From positions 930,001 through 994,000 of the forward strand of contig PPXM03000001.1 of the NCBI GenBank assembly GCA_003707065.3: a DNA stretch of 64,000 bases, in the 5' to 3' direction. Each line of letters begins with the position of its first letter. Within the stretch, counting starts at the first letter, position 1. The notes below the pieces were generated by a model, which was not told the origin of the DNA, did no database searches, and was given only the letters and a program-made list of their open reading frames with translations. This document shows positions 44,496 through 54,351 of this stretch, piece by piece. Both the position numbers and the translations under genes were made by a program. Source of the stretch: Trigonopsis variabilis (taxonomy: Eukaryota; Ascomycota; Trigonopsidomycetes; Trigonopsidales; Trigonopsidaceae).

Positions 44496-45698
44496 CTACT
44501 CCTTCTCATCCGTAGAACTTTTGTCCACTTTCGATATAAAGGAAAGATTTGCTGGTGTTTTCGCCTGTTTTTCGTTTCCAGCATCTTCTGCTGCTTCCGC
44601 AGGTGTAACGGGAATCAGGACAGGTTGAATTACTGTAGGAGGAACTTGAGAAGAGGAGTCATCAGCAGTGTTCTCTTTATTATTCTGGGCATGAGCTGCT
44701 GCTGCAGTATCCTTTATTCTTTTTTCTTGCTCTCGCTCTTCCTTCTCCCGTTCTTCATTCTCCTTGATTATAGACTGTCGGTAGGTATGGGCTGTGAAAA
44801 GGGAAAGCATGATGACCGAAATTGCAAGCAGCCCTCGACGAGTCGTTTGCCATCGTAAGTATTCAATTTCTGATCGTAAATCCGAAATCAAGTGAATTGT
44901 GATTTTATTATTAAGCTCTTGAATTGCCAATTGCATGGCCCGCTGAGACTGTCGGGTCGCATTCTTTCTTGCGTCGAGGTCCATCTTCACTCGAGATTGA
45001 AGGACATCCAGTTCCTCCCTCATCTGCTGGGTCAATATCTCGACCGCTCGTTGGAGCACTACGAGCTGAGACTGCATTTCTGCTCCTGATCCTGATCTCA
45101 TGGCTCTGACTTCGGTTTGCAGCTCCGAACAAGCTGCCTGGAAAAGGTAATTCTCGTTGGAGAGAACTAAATCAGACACGAATCCTTCTTTACTCTGTTG
45201 TAATCTAGTCAATAATAATCCTCGGATAGATCTCATAATAAGGATTATTTGTTTATCGGTCAGCCCTATCGTGCTCAGCGCTTTATAAAATGCATATGAA
45301 TCAAATCGAGATATATCAGCGGCTGACATTTCGGTCATTTTTATATCATTCTTTGTTACTTCAAGATCTATCGAATCTCCATTATCATCTTTTCCTACCG
45401 TACTCTCAGATCCTGCACTTGAAGACTCTACTTTGTCCTCCTCCGGGCGTGGCTCATTTGCCTCATTCATCTCATTCGTCTCCTTAGCGACCGCATTCGT
45501 TGAAGATAGTCGGATTGATAATAACGGCCGACTATTTAAATGAACATTCTTTCCTTTTGTTGACGTTCGAGCCTCACAAGAATTCGTACTCCCCGATATC
45601 CTCACATCGTTCGATATACTTCGCTTACTGCCATAACGACGGAGATATATTCTTCGACAATCCGATCTGACTGTCGCTCGAAGCCTAGAGCAGATCAT
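44496..45698 (-). CDS. FMP32: Mitochondrial coiled-coil protein, Fmp32/MCUR1 (DUF1640) family
   Basis: Inner-membrane coiled-coil protein related to yeast Fmp32 and animal MCUR1/CCDC90B. I start at ATG 45698 (400 residues); the longer frame begins at a TTG preceded by an in-frame stop. The N-terminus MICSRLRATVRSDCRRIYLR is Arg/Ser-rich without acidic residues, a likely presequence. After a low-complexity acidic region comes the DUF1640 domain (about 150-305) with FDSYAFYKALSTIGLTDKQ, long helices (ELDVLQSRVKMDLDARKN) and LRSEIEYLRWQTTRRGLLAI leading into one membrane span. The C-terminal tail is Glu/Lys-rich and longer than in yeast. Confidence 0.88.
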   Translation of the reverse strand: MICSRLRATVRSDCRRIYLRRYGSKRSISNDVRISGSTNSCEARTSTKGKNVHLNSRPLLSIRLSSTNAVAKETNEMNEANEPRPEEDKVESSSAGSESTVGKDDNGDSIDLEVTKNDIKMTEMSAADISRFDSYAFYKALSTIGLTDKQIILIMRSIRGLLLTRLQQSKEGFVSDLVLSNENYLFQAACSELQTEVRAMRSGSGAEMQSQLVVLQRAVEILTQQMREELDVLQSRVKMDLDARKNATRQSQRAMQLAIQELNNKITIHLISDLRSEIEYLRWQTTRRGLLAISVIMLSLFTAHTYRQSIIKENEEREKEEREQEKRIKDTAAAAHAQNNKENTADDSSSQVPPTVIQPVLIPVTPAEAAEDAGNEKQAKTPANLSFISKVDKSSTDEKE

Positions 45699-46048
45699 TA
45701 GACCACTTTCGTTGATTTCGATTGCCCGTCTCGAGCGAGTTAACGACAATGGTGAGTGCTCTTAGAGAAAAGATCTATATCCAGCGAGACACAGTGAGTG
45801 AAAACAGACCCAGTTTGGCCTCAACACGAGATCGAGCTTTTATTAGTATTATCCTTTTTAGATTTTTCCTTTGTCGCTAGGCTAAGTTCTCGGTTGCAGG
45901 CCGGGTAACCCCTCCTTTCGATACGTCTGACCCCACGTTAAGCATCGCGCGTGAGTTGACGAGTACTACTATCGACATCTAGGGATAGCCATGCTAATTT
46001 TGTGTAAATACAGTCAAATAAAACATCAATTCATCATAGATCTTCTCT

Positions 46049-47861
46049 TTACAGCTTACTTTTAGCCTGGGGTTTCGATTTCGCACTCGCGAGCCAGCCA
46101 AATTCCTATATTGTCAGATCCACTACACATCTTATGTATTTTACTTACCAGTTTAGTCTTTGCTCCAGGATCAATAATCACATTCAGTACAGAGACCTGG
46201 TCACTCGTTTTAACAGCTTTTGAGACAGCCGCCTCAAGCTCCTGAGGTGTACGAGCGATATAACCCTGAGCTCCCAAGCTTATAGCTAGCTTATCATACC
46301 GTGTCTCGAAACTCAAGGCAGTCGATGGTAGGGGGCCTGAGGATTTGTATTTCTCAGGCTCAACACCATGATAGACTCCCCCGTTGTTCATGACTATGAC
46401 TAATAAGGGAAGCCGCTGCCTGACAGCAGTCTCAATCTCCATGGCACTGAATCCAAAGGCTGAGTCACCTTCGATGGCCACCACGAGACTGCTAGGGGAG
46501 ACAACTTTAGCTGCCAGCGCATACCCCAGGCCAACGCCCATTGTAGCATTTGTCCCTGCATCAAGTCGTTGACGTGCATTTTCTATATCAAAAGCTGATC
46601 TGGCCTTGTCCATCGTGTTGGCCCCCTCAGAGACGTAAATAACGTCAAGGGTGCTTCTGGCAAGAACATCTCGAATGATTTTATACGCGCCCATATACTT
46701 TAACGGAGTACCGACCGTTTTCACGGCATTGGATGCAGCAGTCAAATGTTTGTTGCGAATACTGTCAAGATTCGAGTCAGGCTGTGCTTTCCAGCCTGCC
46801 AGTAGACTTGTAATTTGGGGAATGACGAGGTTGATATCACCCCAGATAGCCAGCGATGCATCCCCAGTATTATCACCAAGATCTTCCGGGGAGATGTCAA
46901 TTTGGATAATTTTCACATTTGGACTGAATTTCGGCGCGTCACCGTAATGAAGAATCCAATTGAGACGAGCACCGACTAAGAGAATGACGTCAGCAGAACG
47001 CAGGACTGCAGACCGAGCAGCAGCAAAGTTCTGCGGCCAAGAATCAGGAACTACTCCTTTACCCATTGGAGTGGGCAAAAACCGAAGGTGAGTGTTGCCT
47101 ATCAATTCTCGCAAACTGTACTCTGCTCTAGCATATGCAGCACCTTTGCCTATGATAATAAGAGGTGATTTTGCATTTTGAAGTAATGCTGCAGCCTCTC
47201 GTATTCTAACGGGGTCTCCGGCTGTACGAGGCGCAGAACACGGAGTCTGTAAAATCGAGATACTGGTATTCTCCGCCCTGCCTTGAATTATATCGGCCGG
47301 AAGATCAACGTAGGTGGGGCCGGGACGACCATAATACGCCTTTCGATAAGCCTTTTCAATCAATGACGGTACTTGTTCAACAGCGACAGGACGTGCTGCG
47401 AATTTGGTTGACGGTTTAACGTAGGACACTTGATCGAGCTCTTGAAAAGCACCACGGGTGGTATGATGGGACTCTGAAGAGCCCGCTAAGAGCAACATTG
47501 GAAATCGATTGACAAGGGAGTTCTCCACCTTAAGAGGAGTTAATAATCATTAGCACCACTGAGCACTACTTACCCCAGCTAAAGCATGAACCACGCCAGG
47601 ACCGCCGACAACTAGGCAGACACCAGGTCGACCAGTAAGATATCCATAAGCAGAAGCAGCATAAGAGGCGGCTTGCTCGTTTCGAAAAGATAAAAACCTG
47701 ATTCCTTTGGCAATCAGTGCCTCGGCAACCTGAGGTTAATACAGACAGAGAAACGCTAAACGAACCTCAATAACAGGAATTCCGACAATCCCAAACACGA
47801 CTTTAACGTCCAGTTGAGATAGAGCATCAGCAATGACATTAGCTCCAGATTCGTTCGTCAT
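46049..47861 (-). CDS. 2-hydroxyacyl-CoA lyase (peroxisomal, ThDP-dependent)
   Basis: Cleaves 2-hydroxyacyl-CoA to formyl-CoA and a shortened aldehyde (HACL1 family; oxalyl-CoA decarboxylase is the closest alternative). Minus-strand exons 47766-47861, 47574-47729, 46149-47528 and 46049-46105, 562 residues. ThDP features: Glu in [12 protein letters not shown], and the GDS...MNNGG motif ([13 protein letters not shown] then [12 protein letters not shown]). Splicing the last 43-nt intron (GTAAGT, TCTGAC branch, ATAG) replaces an unusual tail with [18 protein letters not shown], giving a strong SKL PTS1. Without that splice the frame runs to 46062 and ends ETPG with no PTS1. Divergent from the methionine-salvage gene ADI1. 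Confidence 0.92.
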
Positions 47862-47983
47862 GTTAGGTCGACGTCCCGGATTCTGCCCGATGCCAGTGAT
47901 TATTAGGCCACCGTTACGATATCGGCAGCGTTACACTTGGCTGATGATTACGGCCGGCTTGATTAGCACGACGCACGCCCAAA

Positions 47984-47989
47984 CACGTG
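47984..47989. promoter_or_regulatory. Cbf1-type CACGTGAC site between HACL and ADI1
   Basis: CACGTGAC (GTCACGTG on the minus strand) matches the RTCACRTG consensus of Cbf1, which with Met4 controls methionine genes. It lies about 70 bases upstream of ADI1, a methionine-salvage gene, in a 196-base divergent promoter. Confidence 0.5.
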
Positions 47990-48057
47990 ACTGAGCATCA
48001 TTTATTCTAACCGTCGACCACGGGACTCGAGGTCTTTTGTCATTGGTAACTCAAGAA

Positions 48058-48594
48058 ATGAAGGTGTATTATCACGATAATATAGAGGAAGATCAACGAT
48101 TGGATCATGATTCAGGCATTCCAGTCCCTCCAGAGAGACTGGCAGAGATTGGAGTTTTAGCTTATTCATTTTCAGGTCCCGGTGCAATGGATAAAGTGAA
48201 CGAAATAGCAAAACAACGAGATTATAAAAATCGAGATCAGATAACTGTCTCAAGAGAGACTATTGGACAGGGTTCAGATGAAGTATACTCCCAAAAACTG
48301 GCCATTTTCTACAAGGAGCATCTACATGAAGATGAAGAGATTCGATATATAATCGAAGGCGATGGTTTCTTTGATGTCCGGGATAAAGATGACCGCTGGA
48401 TTCGAACCAGGCTATTCCCGGGAGATTTACTGATACTTCCTGCTGGGATTTACCATCGATTTACTCCATCTCAAACTGACTACGTCAAAGCTCTTCGCTT
48501 ATTTAAAGATGAGCCCAAATGGATTGCCTTGGATCGGCCCCAAGATCAGAACGAGTATCGACTAAAATACGTCGAATCCATCGAAGCTCATTGA
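48058..48594 (+). CDS. ADI1: Acireductone dioxygenase (methionine salvage)
   Basis: Oxidises acireductone to the keto acid precursor of methionine and formate. Single exon, 178 residues from ATG 48058 (the open frame extends 7 codons upstream to a TTG). The cupin metal site is complete: KEHLHEDEEIRYIIEGDG gives the His-x-His-x4-Glu ligands, and AGIYHRF the last His. Length matches yeast Adi1 (179). The upstream Cbf1-type site fits sulfur regulation. Very sure. Confidence 0.96.
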   Translation: MKVYYHDNIEEDQRLDHDSGIPVPPERLAEIGVLAYSFSGPGAMDKVNEIAKQRDYKNRDQITVSRETIGQGSDEVYSQKLAIFYKEHLHEDEEIRYIIEGDGFFDVRDKDDRWIRTRLFPGDLLILPAGIYHRFTPSQTDYVKALRLFKDEPKWIALDRPQDQNEYRLKYVESIEAH

Positions 48595-48945
48595 GAAGTC
48601 ATCACAAGTTGTGTAGATGAATTCCAGTGCGAAGCTTTCCTGTTTCATTTGGATGTTCGGGTGTTACTATGTAGAAAGCCGTGTACTAAACAAACCTTGA
48701 CAATAATAAAAGAGTGATACCGTAGAATGGGCAGACGTATCGGGATGGAAGTGAACTCTGAGCTGTCAATCGGCGTGTCTTCGGTATCGGTTCTAGATTG
48801 CAACCATCTCCACTCTTCAAGACGAGGAGTAAGATCGATGCAAAACCGAGTTTCTCGGGTGGTGTTAACCCCTCTACAGGAAAACGATCAAAGTAAGAGT
48901 TGTGATGGCTTTATACTGACTTAAGTCTTTCCTCTGAATCAACAG

Positions 48946-50130
48946 CTTGACCAATTGAAAGGCCCATCGAGCTCGATTGAAAGGACTGAATCATCTAATC
49001 TTTCTTCCCAGAGCCAAGATCTCGGCTATGAGAAGAAATCCGTGAAACACCAACAACTTGTATGGCTGGTAAGATAATGAACTTGGGATCGAATAACATG
49101 CTAACTCAAGATCATTGGCGCTACAGGACTTTATGGTAGGCACCTGTGTCGACGAGCCCTCGCTGAGGGAGACATTGTTTGTGCCACGAGTTTGAATATA
49201 GAAGCGGAAGGAATCATCCTTCCTTGTGAAAACGATGATACTACATCTAGAATTTTCACCAGGAATTGCGATATTCGAGTCCCTACGTCGTTGAGAGACT
49301 GTATCGATTATTTCATGTGGGAGATCAACCGAAAATACTATGAACGAAGCGAGCAAGATGAAGGGCCCGAAAACAAACCAGATGAAAAAGAAACCAACAA
49401 ATACTTATTCGAACAATGGCGAAAATCAGGCTATCGAGAATACCCTGACGGGTTATCGTTTCCGATTCGAAAGATTAATGTGGTAGCTTCTTGCACTGGA
49501 GTAGGAATAATTGCTCCGTTCGAGGAGCAGGATGAAGCCGAGATACGGACTCAGATGGAAACCAATTTTTTTGGGTTTTTCAATGTGGTCAAGGCTGTCC
49601 TGCCTATCTTACGATGTCCGACCTTAAAGCCCGGTACGACTGATCAGTTTGAGCTCAAGGGTGGGAATATCATCGTTTTCACGTCCTTGTCTGGGTCGGC
49701 AGGAACGCCAGGCGCGGCATCGTACAGTGCGTCCAAATGGGCGGTTGAGGGCTTTGCTGAATCGATTGCTTTTGAACTGCAAAATGACAAGATCTACTCG
49801 ACAATCATTCAAACTGGCGGGACAAGGGATGACGAACCCGGTCAACCTCCACACTTTACGTTCAAGCAGATAGGACCTGTCTACCAGGGCACTCCTGGCG
49901 AATACGCGCAACGGCTGTTATGGTGGTCGAAACGCGAGAGAACATCGCTGGCGTCCAAGATTGGCGAGGTTGTCTGGAGAATAGGCCATTATTCTGACTT
50001 TAACTCTGAACAGGTGCCTCCAATGAGATTAGCGCTAGGGATCCAGGCTTACGAGATATGTCGCGATAAAACGCGACAGCTAGCCGAAGAAGTTGAAGAT
50101 TGGAAGTTTCTGTTTACAAAAGACTCTTGA
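48946..50130 (+). CDS. Short-chain dehydrogenase/reductase with large insertion, 5' end unresolved
   Basis: NAD(P)-dependent oxidoreductase of the SDR class; substrate unknown. The firm part is the exon from 49111 to 50130, joined to an exon ending at 49068 by a 42-nt intron. Together they encode LVWLIIGATGLYGRHLCRRA (nucleotide-binding Gly motif), INVVASCTGVG, a Ser in FTSLSGSAG and the YSASKWAVEGF active-site Tyr-Lys. Between the nucleotide-binding motif and VVASCTG there is a long hydrophilic segment of about 100 residues with KPDEKETNKYLFEQW, longer than usual. The frame before 49068 is open back to an acceptor-like AACAG at 48945 but has no Met, so one or more upstream exons (possibly from the ATG at 48838) must exist. 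Confidence 0.72.
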
Positions 50131-50935
50131 ATACTACCCGGCCACATTCCTTTTATCCTCAACCGACTTACCGACTGACCCGCTCTGGATGACCGTCGGG
50201 AGGAGTGTGATCACTAGTGTCCAGGCTCATGCACGTGAGTGCACGTGACTACTTGCTGCTCATTGATATCTGCTTCCTGCCCTGACGAGGGTGTGCGGCT
50301 CGAGCCTTGCTGCCATGGAATCGGTAGATCTCGGATAGAAAGAGCAATACGATCACAAAGACCAAATACTGTTTAGTCAGAAGCTCGGGATTATATCGAT
50401 GTACGTTCTATCTCCGACGTTATTGCTTGAAGGGCGACTCTGACCCCGAGAGGCTTTGAGATAGTGGGGTAGCAACTGCAGCACTAAAGCTCGTCTTTTT
50501 ATAAAGGATACGCAACGTTTACGAAAGAGCGATGCTCTAGACACCAGCAGAGCCTTCTTGGAGATAAAAGATTTTCCGTGACACGTTTTGGAAATTGTAG
50601 CTTTGCACGGATAAATTAATTTGAGTTGTACGTGGTGGGGGTGATGAGGTAGATTGTAGTGGTGATCGAGTTACAGCCAAACTAAGGACAAAAACTGAGC
50701 GAGTCTAATTTGCACCGATGGTCAGGAAGTTTGGCACAATCTGGCGTCCGTGGTGCGCCGCACCTGGCAGCCAATCAGTGGTTTGAGGGGTGCCAGAATG
50801 ACCGCCGCACCGAGAAGCGGGTGGTGCTCGGTAGCCACCTCCCTTTTCACTGCTCGTTATCATATTTTGATACGTCTCCATCCAGCCTTCCGTGGCTGTC
50901 CCAGTAATCGGATCAAAACTTGATACAATCCAGTG
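50131..50935. other. Intergenic region upstream of TUP1
   Basis: About 800 bases. Contains a pair of CACGTG boxes (50232-50237 and 50242-50247, listed separately), GC-rich sequence at 50730-50850 and the TUP1 promoter. An ORF at 50710 shows no domain. Confidence 0.4.
50232..50247. promoter_or_regulatory. Tandem GCACGTGA boxes, 10 bases apart
   Basis: GCACGTGAGTGCACGTGACT carries two CACGTG cores exactly 10 bases apart, so both face the same side of the helix. It lies 100 bases after the SDR stop and about 690 bases upstream of TUP1. Function inferred. Confidence 0.45.
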
Positions 50936-52835
50936 ATGTCGTTTCCACAGGCTTCGACGACTCAGCCCCGGTCATCCATATTACCTCAGAGTGGGTCTTC
51001 ACAGTCCCGGCTGGTCGAGCTTCTCGACGCTATAAAGCAAGAGTTTGATTCTGTCGCGAACGATGCCTCGATTAGACATAAAAGTGACTTTGAGCAGAAA
51101 TGTTGGTGACTTTTGTTGGATAGGACGAATACTGATTGTGCAGGTCAAGAACAGACGACTGAGGTCCAGCAAATCCGTCAGAGTGTTTATGACCTGGAGT
51201 TGGCGCACCGTAAAATGAAGGAGAGGTAGCTCATTCGAGAAATCTTCATGCTAACAAAGTAGGTATGAGGAAGAAATTCAACGGCTGAAGATGGAACTTG
51301 AGCAACAAAGATCACAACTGGTTTCACAGCAAAATATGCCTCATCTCCAAAGCCATGTCATGGGAGTCCATCGTCACGGACATCCTGCACCTCCTTCTTT
51401 AACACATTCCTCTGGCGGAGCTTTTGGCAATATCTTATCTGGTCAAGATGCTCCTTCTTTGGCGCCTCTAGGTGAATCTCAGGAACCCCCATTACAACCT
51501 GGTCTGCCCTCCTCTCAAGCTCAACCTTTACCCCCCCCTCAACAACAACAACAGCAGCAGCAGCAGCAGCAGCAACAACAACAACAACCTCCTCAACCTG
51601 TTTATGGCAGTGAATATCCAAATGGAAATGGCTATAATGGGACAGTCTCATCGGCTCCACCAGCCACAAATCAACCAGCCAATGTTCCTCCGGCTTCAGC
51701 TAATGCTACCTCTCCTGTTGCAAAACGTCGAAATCGTCAAACGTCTCAAGCAAGGTCTCCCGCTGTGACTCAACCTGCAGCTGCCCAAGGAGGTCTTGCT
51801 GATGCTGAAATCGACCGCGTAAACAATGAATTCAAGAAAAAACAAAATGACTGGTCTGTCATTTATAACGATAAAGTTGCTAAAGTTTTGGATGTCGATC
51901 TCGTCCATACTCTGGAGCACTCAAGCGTAGTCTGTTGTGTGCGCTTCAGTGCCGACGGGAAATTTGTGGCCACTGGATGCAATAGATCCGCCCAAATATT
52001 TGACGTCCAGACAGGTCAGAGGGTGTGTTTATTACAGGATGAGAACGTTAAACAGGAAGGTGACTTATACGTTCGGTCGGTCTGCTTCTCACCTAATTCA
52101 AAATATCTTGCTACAGGAGCTGAAGATAAACAGATTCGTGTCTGGGATATCAAAAGCAGGACTATACGACATCTGTTCACAGGTCACGAGCAGGATATCT
52201 ATTCTTTGGACTTCTCTCATAATGGCCGGCATATAGCCTCAGGCTCCGGAGACCGAACGGTGAGAATGTGGGATATGGAGACTGGACAATGCGTCTTGAC
52301 CTTGAGCATTGAAGATGGTGTGACGACTGTTGCTATCTCCCCTGATGGCCGATTTGTGGCAGCTGGAAGTTTAGACTACTCGGTTCGAATTTGGGAGGCT
52401 GCTACTGGTTCACTAGTCGAACGACTTGATAAGCCTAATGGTCATACCAATTCTGTCTATTCTGTCTCATTTGCTCCTAATGGTCTCGATCTGGTCTCGG
52501 GATCGCTCGATAAGACTCTTAAGCTATGGGAGTTGCAGTCCCCAAGAGGTCTTCCAGTTCGGACTGAGGGTGGTAAGTGTGTGAGAACATTCACAGGTCA
52601 TAAAGATTTCATTCTCTCTGTTGCTTTCACCCCTGATGGACGGTGGATACTGTCTGGTTCAAAGGACCGGGGTGTGCAGTTCTGGGATCCTTACTCTGGA
52701 CAAGCGCAGTTGATGTTACAAGGGCACAAGAATTCGGTTATCTCAGTTGCTCCCAGTCCGAAAGGAGAGCTGTTTGCTACTGGCTCTGGAGACTTCAAGG
52801 CTCGGATCTGGCGCTATACAACGGTGGGCAAATAA
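50936..52835 (+). CDS. TUP1: General co-repressor Tup1
   Basis: WD40 co-repressor that acts with Ssn6/Cyc8 on many promoters. Exons 50936-51101, 51144-51225 and 51263-52835, 606 residues. The N-terminal tetramerisation helix (about 20-100, [31 protein letters not shown]) matches Tup1. It is followed by a Gln/Pro-rich linker with a run of 16 Gln and a C-terminal seven-blade propeller (about 295-606) including [20 protein letters not shown] and [13 protein letters not shown]. The N-terminal half requires the two short introns. Very sure. Confidence 0.97.
51540..51587 (+). repeat. CAA/CAG polyglutamine tract in TUP1
   Basis: Sixteen glutamine codons in blocks: four CAA, seven CAG, five CAA, directly after a proline run. 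The pure CAG core is likely length-variable between strains; the CAA flanks should stabilise it. Confidence 0.9.
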
Positions 52836-52953
52836 AACGACGAGGTGTGGAAGAGCGATGTACACTATTGGCCAGCTGGCTTGAGAAGCAAACTTTTCGG
52901 AGAAAGTTTTACGGATTGTATATCTAGTAACGAGCCTATGGTACATGTGGTTG

Positions 52954-53826
52954 CTATCCGAGAAGATGGCGGATTTTTTCGTACACGACAAAGGTCATGC
53001 ACGTACTGGGAAGGACTCTGATGATTCCAGGGACAAGTCCATAATAAAACGCCCGCGGTCCAATCTTATATATGTCAGACACAACCGACCACGCGCGTTG
53101 CCATCCTCGGTACGGTCCCTGGTAAGTCTGGATTCGGGTGCGCACTACTTGATAGGGATAGAGAGTCATGCTTGCAGCAATTTTGCTAAGCGCGGAGTAG
53201 ACGATATAAGTAGATACCGGAATTTGTTCTTCCCGTCCGTACCAATCTTTTAGGCGTTCGTAGACTGTGAATTGCACGCCAGCTTGAGCAACTCCAAACA
53301 TGCTGGCCCCCAAACCTCGGTATAACCCAGAAAACCCTTCACTTGCAATTATATTTTTGAAGACTGCCCAAGCTCCATTACCAAACGAGGACATAACTCT
53401 AGTTTTTACTACCCAGATCGGATTGGTTAGTGTCGTAGTGGCAACTCCAGCCAGGGCCGCCGTGACGAGGTAGTCATGGGGAGCCAGTCGTCCTCTATAG
53501 AACAAAGGATCAGTAGAAGAGTATTTCGCCCGTACGTAGAGATGCTTGGTCATGTCATAGGCCAAGAAATAGGCCCCCCAGCTCACAGCGTTTCCAAACA
53601 TATTGACAACAAGTCCTCGGTAAAATCCAGCGATACCATGAGTCTTATATAGATTTTTTATCTCGGTGATAAGCCCTGTCTTGACAGGGGAAGCCTGGAG
53701 GCGAACTTTGACAAGATCAAGAGGATGGACGGTGGCCGTCGCCAATGATCCGGCCCCAAGACCAGCTAAGGTCTCACAAACATGCGACCGTGTCACAGGG
53801 TCCAAACCTGATAAGACATTTGCCAT
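52954..53826 (-). CDS. FLX1: Mitochondrial FAD/folate carrier Flx1
   Basis: Mitochondrial carrier family protein linked to FAD transport. Single exon, 290 residues, three repeats of about 100 residues each with the signature Px[DE]xx[KR]: HPLDLVKVRLQ, NPIWVVKTRVM and YPYQVVRTRIQ. The NPIWVVKTRV version with Trp in repeat two is characteristic of the FAD/folate and pyrimidine branch, and AVSWGAYFLAYD supports Flx1. It converges on TUP1, 118 nt between stops. FLC-type flavin carriers occur at 29.6 kb, but I see no functional link beyond that. Confidence 0.92.
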   Translation of the reverse strand: MANVLSGLDPVTRSHVCETLAGLGAGSLATATVHPLDLVKVRLQASPVKTGLITEIKNLYKTHGIAGFYRGLVVNMFGNAVSWGAYFLAYDMTKHLYVRAKYSSTDPLFYRGRLAPHDYLVTAALAGVATTTLTNPIWVVKTRVMSSFGNGAWAVFKNIIASEGFSGLYRGLGASMFGVAQAGVQFTVYERLKDWYGREEQIPVSTYIVYSALSKIAASMTLYPYQVVRTRIQTYQGPYRGWQRAWSVVSDIYKIGPRAFYYGLVPGIIRVLPSTCMTFVVYEKIRHLLG

Positions 53827-54351
53827 GAGAAATCTGGCGATATCAAAAGTAAAAAAAGGTCGCCGTTAGGTTAAAGTGACTGGGATAGCGTATCGGTTTC
53901 TCCTGCTACCGGGATGGTTTCGGGGATTAAAAGACAGCGATTGAAGACAGAAGCCATGGTTTATTGTTAGGTACGTCGTTTTGACAAGACTTTTCTCTTT
54001 AATTGCATGACTCTTACGGAATTGCATTTCCCTGCCACGTTATAACGTGCGAGAACAGAGATCTGAACAAACGACCAGTTAAGATATTGTGCTAATACTG
54101 CGGCGCTAGAGCAGAGACGTAGGCAGAATTTGAAACATACAGTGTTTCTCAAAAACTACTAAGGTTTTTGTCCTGATCGTCTCCAGAACGGCTCAGTTTG
54201 ACTACTTAGAGTTCGATAATAAATACTGTGCGGACCCCACATAGATGGAGAGAAGATAATTCATGGCAACGAAGTGTGCTGTCTCCATCCGCTTTCTCAC
54301 AAGCACATCGCAGCAACTAAGGCAACTGAACAAGAACGGCAACGGTGAAGG
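53827..54351. other. Divergent promoter region FLX1/MMM1
   Basis: About 525 bases between divergent start codons. No ORF or RNA gene recognised. Confidence 0.4.
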
